Source: Nematopogon swammerdamellus
Taxonomy: Eukaryota > Arthropoda > Insecta > Lepidoptera > Adelidae
Length of the DNA: 64,000 nt
Reading direction: 5' to 3'
Assembly (NCBI GenBank): GCA_946902875.1
Contig: OX336345.1
Span: forward strand, 23,281,395-23,345,394
In this document: in pieces, positions 48,401 through 57,700 of the stretch
Position numbering within the stretch: position 1 is the stretch's first letter
Layout: every line of letters starts with the position of its first letter
The notes under the pieces: model-generated
Databases searched by the model: none
The model's input: the letters and a program-made list of their open reading frames with translations, nothing else
Told to the model about the DNA's origin: nothing
Program-made: the position numbers and the translations under genes

Positions 48401-51214
48401 AAAAAAAACGCTTTTGAAATTTGGCACATCACCTGTTTAGAAGCCCACATGACCAACATACACGAATATTGTGCAATTCCAACGATATCACTTACATACG
48501 GGTCGAATTGTTAACCTCCTTTTTTTTGTAGTCGGTTAAAAATCGGTCGTCTGTTCGTGCCCTAGCCCAGTAGTATTATATACTTACTACTTATCTACAT
48601 GTATATACTATGCATGTACATATGTATGTAATGAATGACGCAACATGTTAACCAATCATGTCGACTGCACTCCGCGCTCTAGTGGAAAAACCAGTTAGGT
48701 ACTAGTATCAATAACTATAGTGTGTGGGTGATATCGCTCGTTTCGGTGGTGCTAACTGCTATGACGCCGCCCGGACCGCGGTCAGAGTCTGGATGGGTGA
48801 TCAATGATCAATCGACCGTCGAGGCTGGCCGTGGTCGATTGCCACGTAAAACTGTAGGTTCCTACTAAGTGGTAGTGTAATATAGTCACCTTCCTTGAAC
48901 AAGATAATCAAAGGACTACCAAAAAAAAAAAGCGGCCAAGATCTAGTCAAGCTCGCACAAATTATGTTCCGTACTAAAAACGATACTAAAACCAAAATAT
49001 GTTTTGCACATTTTTAGCTAGGTAGGTATATCAACCACTGAACTTAAAATTGTATTTTTAGGCCAAAGCGAAGAGTATTAAATAACAAATACGCGTGGAA
49101 AAATAAATAATGATTAAAAATAAAAAAAAAATAAAAAAAAATAAAAAAAAAAACTTCAAAAGCATTTTGCATAGGGTAGCAATTTCACTTTATATGAACA
49201 TTTCTACTGAGGGGAGGGGAGGAAGGCGTGGATCTAAGCTTGCGATGGCTTCACCGAACATATCCGGGCCCATCGGCAGTAGAGAAGGGTATTAATCGAG
49301 GCCGGGACTAGCGAGTGGCCACTCTAAATTTCCCGCGCATGCTTCACGTACATATATGTGTCTTTGTGTGTAGGTACGTATTAAAAGCTATGAATCTACA
49401 AGTAGGCTACTTACTCGCGGTTAAACATTTTTCACCTTTCATTATGTTTAACGAGTTTTGCACGTGCCGTACTCGCGGGATCAAATATCCAACGCGGCGG
49501 CACGTCGGTGGCTACTTATCTTGAATTAGTTTCATTAAATTATCTCAATCACCGCCGCCATCCATTATCGATACATCGTTTATACAGGATGTGCGGGCAC
49601 CTCGAAAATTGCCCCATCTATTATTTTTTTTAATATAGAAACTGACTCGGTTGGCTACATCACCTACAACGTCCGTGATGTCAGCCCATAACACCGGGTG
49701 AACTAGGTGCCATGTCAGTGCTACACTGAACTGGTCGGAAAACACAAACTATTTACATAGCCGTTTCGGCCGACGTTTTATTCAGTGCGGTGGTACAAAC
49801 CAGGGCGAGTTAAACCCTACCACCAAGTAAAATTAGGAGGGAAGGGACCTACAGTTTTACGAGGAATCCGAACCTCGGTCAGCCTCCAACGGTCAGTGGT
49901 CGGTCACCCATCCAAGTGCTGACCGCAATAGCGACAGTTGACTGTCTGCACCACTGAGCTATCGAGGCTGACAAACATCCGTGATGTCAGCCCAGTTGGT
50001 GAACTAGGTGCCATATCAGCACTTCCCCTTGATCGTGTCGGTTATACTGAACTGGGCGGAAAACACAAATTATTAACCTACCTACCTATCTACATAGCCA
50101 ATTCGTCCAAACTTTCATTCAGTGCGGTGGTAGCAACCCGGGCTGGTTAAACCCTACCACCTAGCAAGGTATGAAATAAAGGGACCTACAGTTTTATGTG
50201 CAATCCGAACCACTGCTAGCCTCAACGGTCTGATGGAATCTGGCATATTAAACTGTCGCAATTTGATTAATATTATATTAATCTATCCAGCAGTTTGTTG
50301 TAAATTTTATTATTAATTTATTCCTTTATTAACACATATATTTACAATAATTTTACATATAATAAACTATACCTAAAATATACAAACATTATATATACTA
50401 TTATTATAAAATAAATGGAGTTTCCACCACCGGCGGCGGGGCGAGCCCAAACTACCGATGGTCGGGTCCCAAAGAGAGGAACCTCCGGACGATGCGTGCA
50501 GTGTCGAGCAGGGCTGCCTTCTGGATCTGGCCCTTGACCCAACCACTCAGCGAGAGCCTCTCAAGGTGGTCGTCGAGGCTCTTCGCTATCAGCCCATGCG
50601 CCGAAACGACTATGGGCACAACGATTATTAATTTTATTAAGTTCTCTTATATTTTTGTAGTCAGGTTCGGTTATATTTTGTGATTGTATTGTATATATTG
50701 TTGTAAGTAATTGTGTAAGTAATTGTACCGTGTGGGGCCGGTACTTAAAAAGAATAGCCCCACTGCATCTCTCCCCGTGCATGTCGTAAGAGGCGACTAA
50801 GGGATAAGGACAAGATACTGCGCTAAAGGGCGACAGGCTAGCCACTTCTCACCTTGGCGCAGTCCTTCCACCTAGTCATGCAGCAGGTGGGTTCTTCGTG
50901 ATTTACTTGCTGCTTGATAGTTGTCTTGTCCGTATACTGTGCTAGACGTGGTGGTCGGTGTTGTGCTGTAATTTGCCAGAGTCCTTATAGCACAACACCG
51001 ATTACTCTGCTTACCCTGATTGTCGGGATACAGCGTGTGTTATGTATGTATATGTATGTAGTAATTGTTTATTGAACATTCATATGTTAGTGAAACTGAA
51101 CTTGAACTTGTCACAAATATTTTTTTTTAAATGTTTTTATGTTTCAGAGACACAATAACTGTTTGCGTCTACGGAAAAGGAATAGAAACGATGAACTTCA
51201 CAATTCCTCAATAA
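42470..51214 (+). CDS. Wdr6: WDR6-like WD40 protein, complete, five exons
   Basis: The exons are 42470-42533, 42632-42918, 43963-44154, 45420-47842 and 51148-51214. GT/AG borders and phases agree, giving 1010 codons plus stop. WDR6 (yeast Trm734) is a cytoplasmic WD40 scaffold that partners the FTSJ1/Trm7 methyltransferase for 2'-O-methylation of tRNA position 34. Blade motifs are visible throughout: SDDRSVRVWGP, GEDSHICFWDLSG, GRDGTIKYFSI, GGEDTTLRIS, CSDSMLRIFKY, TTGEVAVWDLG and GGDDNTIHLILL. The N-terminus MLPFLRTDVTAVCLYENLIL and the final blade after VTGLKFSDDYLISASIDQRI fit the family. Most of the protein is in the 2.4-kb exon 4. Intron 4 is 3.3 kb of repeats. Confidence 0.9.
43015..43158 (+). 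CDS. Small ORF in WDR6 intron 2 (47 codons), unrecognised
   Basis: It starts MNLDPEALWFIKPMKLPT, ends in a lysine-rich tail (EEKKQKKRKK) and has its own stop. It is not in frame with WDR6 and has no splice link that I can see. It may be a small separate coding sequence, the last exon of another transcript or chance. Confidence 0.2.
   Translation: MNLDPEALWFIKPMKLPTKRCETSEDSFFLDKCKAENEEKKQKKRKK
43720..43925 (+). mobile_element. SINE type B/C 3' half
   Basis: GGGTTGATACCACTGCACTG, CCGTCCAGTTCAATGTAGCC and GGGCTGACATCACAGCTTCA. It ends just before WDR6 exon 3. Confidence 0.65.
44725..45380 (+). mobile_element. Three tandem Helitron-like units
   Basis: Units begin near 44725, 44938 and 45159 (period 213-221 bp; the first lacks one GAGTGTCT). 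Each has TATAATAAAATCCAACGTCT, CTCGAGAACCACTGAACCGA and GGGCGGAGCCGCGGGCACAG. The last unit ends CAGCTAGTA, matching the CTAGT-type Helitron 3' end. The units differ at only a few bases. It lies in WDR6 intron 3, 39 bp before exon 4. Confidence 0.65.
47929..48180 (+). mobile_element. SINE type B, headless
   Basis: TTCCCTTCCTTTCTTACC, TAGGTGGTAGGGTTTATCCC, CGACATGAAATGAAGGGAAG and CATAAAAAAAAATA. Confidence 0.8.
48730..48875 (+). mobile_element. SINE type B, head fragment
   Basis: GACCGCGGTCAGAGTCTGGA, TGGGTGATCAATGATCAATC, CGTCGAGGCTGG and TGCCACGTAAAACTGTAGG. It is diverged and stops after TACTAAGTGGTAG. Confidence 0.65.
49222..49348 (-). mobile_element. 3'-UTR-only copy of the RLE retrotransposon
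   Basis: GTGGATCTAAGCTTGCGATG, ATATCCGGGCCCATCGGCAG and GGCCACTCTAAATTTCCCGC match the 3' UTR between copies 1 and 2. It is cut right after GCATGCTTCACG. It is a severely 5'-truncated insertion in WDR6 intron 4. Confidence 0.85.
49622..49975 (-). mobile_element. SINE type B with head
   Basis: ACTCGGTTGGCTACATCACC, GTGCCATGTCAGTGC (a short deletion follows), the body, and GGTCACCCATCCAAGTGCTG with CACTGAGCTATCGAGGCTGA. Confidence 0.85.
49976..50230 (-). mobile_element. SINE type B, second copy directly adjoining
   Basis: It starts at ACATCCGTGATGTCAGCCCA, has the body (CATTCAGTGCGGTGGTAGCA) and ends within CAATCCGAACCACTGCTAGC. It is fused head-to-tail with the previous copy. Confidence 0.75.
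50406..50640 (-). mobile_element. Retrotransposon C-terminal fragment
   Basis: The minus strand reads IVVPIVVSAHGLIAKSLDDH, then LSLSGWVKGQIQKAALLDTA and RIVRRFLSLGP. This resembles the end of many non-LTR retrotransposon proteins (VVVSANGxV ... MQKAVLL..RIVRRFL). One in-frame stop follows. The clade is unclear. Confidence 0.5.
50724..51062 (+). mobile_element. Repeat L, longest copy
   Basis: GTACCGTGTGGGGCCGGTAC, CATGTCGTAAGAGGCGACTA, CGCTAAAGGGCGACAGGCTA, GTCATGCAGCAGGTGGG, CACAACACCGATTACTCTGC and a (TATG)n tail. Its first 85 bp are the head of SINE type C. Confidence 0.65.
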
Positions 51215-51260
51215 GCACTAAACGTTAGTAGGTGACATTTAATGTTGTATCACCTTTGCG

Positions 51261-51266
51261 AATAAA
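51261..51266 (+). terminator. Polyadenylation signal of WDR6
   Basis: AATAAA 46 bases after the stop codon. Confidence 0.55.
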
Positions 51267-51552
51267 TCATTTTTATTTAAAAAGATAAATATATTTTGGG
51301 TAAATAACAAATTCCTATATTTATTTACTTGCCTTTCAATCCTCAATTCCGCCAGTTCGAAATTCAATGCGGAGAAGAACTGGCAAGCAAACTTCGCAAG
51401 TCACAATGTTTTGTTAATAAGTATTATATTAAAGTAACTTAAAATCATTAACACATACTACCGTTCACAAAAGCATTAATATTTAGTATTTGCAGCATAA
51501 ACATGAATATTGAAGACTCTGACGACTCTGCCGGATTGATAACAGCACAATG

Positions 51553-51690
51553 ATTGGTGCAAGGTTGGTCGAAATGGCTATGGAAATAGTTCGTATCTTC
51601 CGTTCAGTTCAGTGTAGCCGGCACGACCCTAGGGAAGCACTGCCGTGGCACCTAGTTCGCACATGTGTAATGGGCTGGCCACGGGCGTGC
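51553..51690 (+). mobile_element. SINE type B/C fragment
   Basis: GGTCGAAATGGCTATGGAAA, TTCAGTGTAGCCGGCACGAC and GTGGCACCTAGTTCGC. Both ends are lost. Confidence 0.65.
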
Positions 51691-51827
51691 CCAAGATTTT
51701 TCGTCTGGGGGATTTTCAAATTTGATCAAAGAAAATTCCAATATAAGGATTATATATATATATAGAAAACTGTCTAGGTGATCGAACCATTGCATGCCTA
51801 TATGGGTGTTTAAATTACCGTGGTTGT

Positions 51828-51930
51828 AAATTATTAGAAAATTTTACAGCTTTACTCACGGCCGTCTCCGAGCTATGTGGCTTGAAGACGACCGTAAATA
51901 AAACCGAGAAATTTTCTAATAATTTCATGC
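51828..51930. repeat. Hairpin
   Basis: AAATTATTAGAAAATTT is mirrored by AAATTTTCTAATAATTT with a 60-bp loop. The rest of 51930-52290 shows nothing I recognise. Confidence 0.65.
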
Positions 51931-52291
51931 CTAGTTAGTGTGCAAAAATTTATAATCATAATTGACATGATTTCATATTATGTATTATGTATTTCTGGCA
52001 AAGGCTCTATATATCTGATTTTCTTCGTACTTTTGATTTCATGTGGTCAGAATTATCAAGCTTAAATTACTAATTATTCTAGCTCTCAAACTGTATCTCA
52101 CTGTAAGCGGTGTCTATTGTGTAGCTAGTCACAATGTATTGTAATCGAAGACGTTAAAAAACCCTGCGAAGTTTCTTGCCGGCTCTTCTTTGTGAGTGTA
52201 ATCGAACCGGATTGTAAAAACAAAAGAGGACAAATTCAAGCGTAGTGTACTCCCACACGAATGATGATTAAAGAATAAACATTAATCTTCT

Positions 52292-52380
52292 TGTACCGTG
52301 TGGGGTCGGTACTTAAAAAGAATAGCCCCACTGCATCTCTCCCCGTCGCATGTCGTAAAAGTCGACTAAGGGATAAGAAA
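52292..52380 (+). mobile_element. Repeat L / type C head fragment
   Basis: GTACCGTGTGGGGTCGGTAC and GTCGACTAAGGGATAAG, directly followed by a SINE type B. Confidence 0.6.
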
Positions 52381-52387
52381 ATTCGTT

Positions 52388-52775
52388 AGCCTCGGTAGCT
52401 CAGTGGCGCGGTTGGTTAGTCAACTGTTATTATATTAAGCAACGCTGAGCGCGGTCAGTGATTGGATGGGTGACCGCTCGACCGTTGGAGGCTGACCGTG
52501 GTTCGGATTCCACGTTAAACTGTAGGTCCCTTCCCTTCTTACCTTACTAGGTGGTAGGGTTAATCCCGGCCGGGTTGGTACCACCGCACTGAACGAAACG
52601 TCGGTCGAAACGGCTATGTAAATAGTTCGTGTTTTCCGTCCAGTTTAGTGTAGCCGACATGAAATGAAGGGAAGCACTGACAAGGCACCTAGTTCACCCT
52701 GTGTTATGGGCTGACATCACGGATGTTGTAGGTGATGTAGCCAACCGTGTCAGGTTCCATAAAAAAAAAAAAAAA
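52388..52775 (+). mobile_element. SINE type B, full length (reference copy)
   Basis: The head has TAGCTCAGTGG (tRNA A box), a 5S-like segment (TTAAGCAACGCTGAGCGCGG, TCAGTGATTGGATGGGTGAC), the closing arm GGAGGCTGACC and GGTTCGGATTCC (B box). Body and tail are complete, ending CCATAAAAAAAAAAAAAA. Confidence 0.9.
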
Positions 52776-52853
52776 CAAACAAAATCAACATTGTCGTAAA
52801 AAAAAATGTATTCATTTAAATGAGTTTCCATAAAAACTATTAAATCGCTTCAG

Positions 52854-53169
52854 GAACCAGTCATCGACAACGTTGACAATTTAGAGAACATAGTGGCATT
52901 GGGCGGGAGTGACTACAAAATTTTAATCACTATTTACAAGGGATTTAGCCGCTACTTTACTGTCGAGCTGTTAGGAGTGTGGATGTTATCTATCACAGAT
53001 GTGATTGCTCCGTTGATTATCGTCATATCACTGAAGCGGTACCTACTCATTGCCGACAGCGATATAAGCACTCGTGTGGGGTTTCACCTTCACAGTGCTA
53101 GAGGGTCGTTCAGTTCAAGATCAGCCTTGTGGGGAAGAGCACTTAACCTTGACACGTTGAATTTTAACG
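52854..53169 (+). CDS. Unrecognised exon-like ORF
   Basis: An acceptor-like CTTCAG precedes 105 open codons, and a strong donor (GGTAAGTAAC) follows. The peptide begins EPVIDNVDNLENIVALGGSD, has a hydrophobic stretch (LGVWMLSITDVIAPLIIVIS) that could be membrane or a buried strand, and ends ALNLDTLNFNG. I do not recognise the family. The phase (0 in, 1 out) does not fit WDR6 or regucalcin. No partner exons are found in the window, so it may belong to a gene with long introns, nested with WDR6 or regucalcin, or be a decayed exon. Confidence 0.4.
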
Positions 53170-53436
53170 GTAAGTAACTATATAAATTTATTTACAAGAT
53201 TCCTTGAAAATAAGTCAAGTCAATCAGCGTTTTATGCTTCCACTGCTGGAGATACGCCTTCAATTTTTATCCAGGCCTGCAGCGGTATGGAAACACTGTT
53301 GACCTGCGATACACTGGATGTCGTCGTACCACATTGGGATTTGGCGGTAGCCTATCTACACTCCGTTTCCGTGTGCACGGCCCACAGTGTTGGATAGGAA
53401 CCCTTGAAAACAAGTCCTTGTGAATTCGCAACTTTC

Positions 53437-53800
53437 AGCCTCGGTAGCTCAGTGGTGCGGTCGGTCGACAGTTGTTAAGCAACGCTGGTGCGGTCAGTAC
53501 TTGGATGGGTGACCGCTCGATCGTTGGAGGCTGACTGTGGTTCGGATTCCATGTAAAACTGTTACCTTACTAGGTGGTAGTGTTTATCCCGCTCGGGTTG
53601 GTGCCACCACACTGAATGAAAAGTCGGTCGAAACGGCTATTTAAATAATTCGTGTTTTCCGTCCAGTTCAGTGTAGCCGACATGAAATGAAGGGAAGCAA
53701 TAACATGGCACCTAGTTCACCTGGTGTTATGGGCTGACATCACGGATGTTGTAGGTGATGTAGCCAACCGTGTCAGTGACCATAAAAAAATTTTTTTGCT
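53437..53800 (+). mobile_element. SINE type B, full length
   Basis: TCAGCCTCGGTAGCTCAGTG, TTGTTAAGCAACGCTGG, CAGTACTTGGATGGGTGACC, GTTCGGATTCC, body and tail, and a short A-run. A few bases are missing around the poly-pyrimidine stretch. Confidence 0.9.
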
Positions 53801-53939
53801 GCGGTAAGTACTTAAATAGAAATAGTTCGAAAATACTGGATCGCTCCAAGAAACATTTAACAATAGGTAATAAGCACATTAGAACATTTACATGAAGTAC
53901 AAAGGCGGGCTTATCCCTTAGAGATTTCTTCCCGTCAAC

Positions 53940-54272
53940 CTTGTTTGGGGTTGCTATGCGGCCATCCGATATCCAGTACGGTGGTATCGACCCAGTTTTA
54001 CACCGGTTCCGAACGGTGAGGTGCGTAGGTATAAGCCCTAGCTCCCTTTCCCTTGCCCCTTACTAGGTGGTAGGCTCAAATTGTAGCCGACTGGGTTGGT
54101 ACTACCGTACTGGATGTAAGATGGCCACATAGCAGCCTCCGCTGTGTTCTCGGATTACAACAATCCAGGGAACTCTCCGGTATGGCACCTACCTTCTCAG
54201 AGGTGATATTTGCTGGTCAGAGCACGTGTTTTGGCTCTCTGACTCAGCCAGCCACCCATACCGGATTAAATA
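53940..54272. mobile_element. SINE type A in two opposed pieces
   Basis: 53940-54035 is a minus-strand piece (GCTATGCGGCCATCCGATAT ... TTTTACACCGGTTCCGAACG). 54041-54272 is a plus-strand body (CCCCTTACTAGGTGGTAGGC ... CCATACCGGATTAAAT). They meet head-to-head. Confidence 0.7.
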
Positions 54273-54489
54273 TAAACTTGTATAAACCTATCTAATTTGT
54301 TGTTTCTTGGCCTCGCGTAGATAGAACCTTGTCTCTCACCGTTTCTCCTTTGAGCAGAACAAATAGGCAACCACAGATACTAATTCCGAATGGACAAGGC
54401 ACAGAGCGTTTGACACCTGAAAGCTCTTGCGGCTCCTGCGGGATCATGCGGATCCTTTCGGAAGCGGCTCGGGTTGACTCGGCTCGAAA

Positions 54490-55255
54490 GCGAACCAACT
54501 GAAGCCGATATTCGTTTGGTCGTTTATATAATTTGTTGGCTCAGTGTTATAAGAGTGTAGGATTTTTATTTTTTCGATCTCGACCATGGGTTCGTGTCCC
54601 TTTTGTCAAAATTTGTTTTTTTTTGTTTTTTCTAACCACTGTTAGGATGATAATTATGGTAATTTTTTTTATAACCACCTAAGAAAGCTTTATTTTCGGA
54701 AATACAAACGTAACAAAAACGACTTGCGCCGCCTCAACATTAGGTTAGGGTTATGATAGAGAAGACATCTTCTTTATATTAACCCTGGTTATTTTTTTTT
54801 AAACCACCAAAACATCACTCACTTTTCTTCGAGCCGAGTGTTTCCGAAAGGAGTTTCCGCAGGATCCGCGGGAGCCTGCCGCCTGTGCTGTCAGGTGGCG
54901 GACCGGCCCGCATATTTCCAAAGTCTATAGGGTGAGTTGCTCTGATTGGTCGATGCCAGTTTGGCGGGAAATTTAAATTTCCGAAGTATTTGAACTGCAC
55001 TATGCGAGTTTTCTCCGTTTTGGTGGTTTAAAAAAAAATTAATGTTTTTATTTCCGAAAATAAAGTTTTCTTAGGTGTTTATATAAAAAAAAAACCATAA
55101 CCTAATTTTAACACCCTAACATTGCTTAAAAAAAAACAAAACACATTTTGACAAACGAGACTCGAACCCATGGTCGAGATCGAAAAAATAAAAACCCTAC
55201 ACCGTACCACTGAGCCACCAAATCACATAAACGACGTAACGAATGTCGGATTCAG
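54490..55255. repeat. Inverted pair of tRNA-like repeats
   Basis: The plus copy (54500-54690) has TTGGCTCAGTGTTATAAGAG and CATGGGTTCGTGTCCC. The minus copy (55035-55250) has GAGACTCGAACCCATGG and CACTGAGCCACC. Both contain TTTCGATCTCGACCATGG between the boxes. The pair is separated by GC-rich DNA and by the modules GTTAGGGTTA/TTAACCCTGG and GCACTATGCGAGTT shared with 60602 and 63462. Confidence 0.6.
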
Positions 55256-55698
55256 TAGGTTCGCTAGGAGTGCCGGAGACGAAATTTAAATTTCCCGCCA
55301 GACCAGCATCGACCAATCAGAGCAACTCACCCTATAGACTTTGGAAATATGCGACCGGGCCACAGATCACCTAACCGAAATAGGTGGTCTGTGGACAGGC
55401 CACTGAAAGTTTTTGAATTTATTCGCACTAAGCCATCAGCTTACAATTTGATTGTTTTCGACTAAGATCAATACATACATTCTAAGCTAAGCTTATGTAT
55501 GAAGTAATTTGCAAAAAACTGATTCTACTTGTAGATATGTAATGTTTTATCTTTATTTTCGTCCTCGCTTGTTTTAAATACATGCACAATTTAAAACAAG
55601 TGAGGAGATCAAAGGATGTAACTATAGGTGCCTGCATTTTTAAATTAAACCGTGTGCACGCATTAGGCTAGACTTACACAATTTTAAATCGAACAGAT
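55256..55698. other. Intergenic, nothing recognised
   Basis: CCAATCAGAGCAACTCACCC (near 55315) repeats in reverse the text near 54940, so it continues the older inverted structure. The remainder is AT-rich and featureless to me. Confidence 0.35.
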
Positions 55699-56310
55699 AA
55701 AAACTAAAACCCGGCTACGAAAAAGCAAATTATGAAAATAGTTTAACTATAACTAAAAATAACAAAATAATGTTTTCCATATAATTTATCAGATACAGCA
55801 ATTCTCTTTTTATATTGATTTTACCTTAGCACTAACTCTATAAATTTTGATAAATTTATTATTTTTAACGTTCTAAATATAGAGCCGTGGTCGGGCGTTC
55901 TTCGTTCAACAAGACAAGTGAGGCCGTCGTCGTGCATTATTAGAGCGCGGAACTTAGGACGGCCATCGTCATTGTGTCATACTGGCATCTTTTTGTAAGA
56001 TCAGTCACAGAGCCAATCTAAAATTATTATAAGTAGATACATAGGTACATACCGAACGTCAACGGCTATAATGCACAACGACGGTCTCACTTGTCTTGTT
56101 GAACGAAGAACGCCCGACCACGGCTCTATATTTAGAACGTTAAAAATAATAAATTTATCAAAATTTATAGAGTTAGTGCTAAGGTAAAATCAATATAAAA
56201 AGAGAATTGCTGTATCTGATAAATTATATGGAAAACATTATTTTGTTATTTTTAGTTATAGTTAAACTATTTTCATAATTTGCTTTTTCGTAGCCGGGTT
56301 TTAGTTTTTT
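55699..56310. mobile_element. Foldback element with about 242-bp arms
   Basis: The left arm (55699-55940) starts AAAAACTAAAACCCGGCTAC. The right arm (56068-56310) ends GTAGCCGGGTTTTAGTTTTT. They are inverted copies with very few differences. The loop is about 127 bp. The right arm tip is partly repeated again at 56311-56400 with more changes. No ORF. Confidence 0.9.
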
Positions 56311-56458
56311 ATAACTATTTTTTTTTTATTTAAACGATTTTCATAATTAGCTTTTACGTAGTCGGGTTTTAGTTTTCTATAACTTTTTTTTTTATTTTAG
56401 GCTTTTTTTTTAAAACTGTTTGCATACATTAAATGTTGTATGTAACTCGTATATTGAT

Positions 56459-56765
56459 TTTTTTTTATGGAATCTGAAACATCACCTACAGGCTACAACA
56501 TCCGTGATGTCAGCCCATAACACCGAGTGAACTTGGTGCCACGTCAGTGCTTCCCTTCGGTCGTACCGGCTACACTAAATACATAGCCGTTTCTACCGAC
56601 CTTTCATTCAGTGCGGTGCGGTGGTACCAACACGGGCGGGTTAAACCCTACCACCTAGTAATATAAGAAGGAAGTCATATCCCTTAGTCGCCTTTTACGA
56701 CATACACGGGGAGAGATACAGTGGGGCTATTCTTTTATATAAGTACCGGCCCCACACGGTACAAA
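56459..56765 (-). mobile_element. SINE type C
   Basis: It has a short A-tail, conserved tail and body (a gap removes part of the GAACTGGACGG region) and the type C head. Confidence 0.8.
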
Positions 56766-57094
56766 ATTGATACTATCCGTCCGTTTATTTGTCGTGATCT
56801 CTATTTGAAACTAAAGTTTTCTGCAAATAGCGCATGAGTGAGTACCTACATATATATACAAATTATGTATAGTTGAACGATGTATAGTCTTGAAGTAAAA
56901 TGAAAAGTCAGTCAGAGCAAGACCGAAGACTGAGCTGTGTAAGTACACGATTTTCTTTGTCTATGTAAGTAAATATATCTGGCTGGGGTGAAGCGGATTC
57001 GGGAAGTAAGTAAACCAATCAGTTCAAGGCCGAAGACCGAGGGCGTTTTCAGGTTGTACATAGTTGAATAATGTACTCACTCGAAGCAGGTAAG

Positions 57095-57700
57095 CCACTA
57101 AGGCGAGGCCAAAGCTACTGATATTATTTTTATAGTAAGCGCGACATGTGGCGCCGAGCCACCCATAAGGTGTCTAGCGATGCCCATGGACATTCGGTAG
57201 CATGCGGAGGCTGCGAATGCCGTGCCGGCCTGACAGGTGCCCAGGTTGAAGGACCCGAGACTGTACTTGGGGGAAAATATTTCTCTCTGTTTGTATTTCA
57301 ACAGGCTCTGATTTAGCTATGTATTCCTACGGAGTTGCAGTGGTTTTAGATCGCGGGACATTTGGGAGTCACCTACTATTCGCACGGCTCGACGCTGGAT
57401 CGAGTCCAGAGGCGCCAGCTGGTATTTGACTGAGCCATCCCATAGGTGCGAGCAGTACCCCAAGCAGGACCGAATCTGCGATTAATACGGCCTTGCCCTC
57501 GATGTCGCGCCGGAAGTTTAGATCGTGCGAAAATTCGACTCGGAGGACCCCGAGGTGGTCGCAAAATTTAAGTGACGTGCCTTGGTAGGAAGGAGCTGGT
57601 GTGAACGCCGCTCTCTTCGCACTGAACGCGCAAACTTGTATCTTGGAGGTATTTAACTTGACCAACTTGCTACGGCCCATTCGGAAATAGAGCCGAGTGT
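57095..57700 (-). mobile_element. Decayed LINE reverse-transcriptase fragment
   Basis: The minus strand reads KLNTSKIQVCAFSAKRAAFT, CDHLGVLRVEFSHDLNFRRD and IEGKAVLIADSVLLGVLLAP, then LDPASSRAN-type text in a shifted frame. It fits CR1/Jockey-like LINEs late in the RT domain. Its 3' part (GGCCGGCACGGCATTCGCAG, GTCCATGGGCATCG) matches 61990-62080. Confidence 0.65.

Noticed and set aside
52420..52500. A true 5S rRNA gene, from the GGATGGGTGACCGCT motif
   Set aside because: The 5' third is replaced by a tRNA-like box, the segment recurs many times and each is followed by the same SINE body and A-tail. It is a SINE head.
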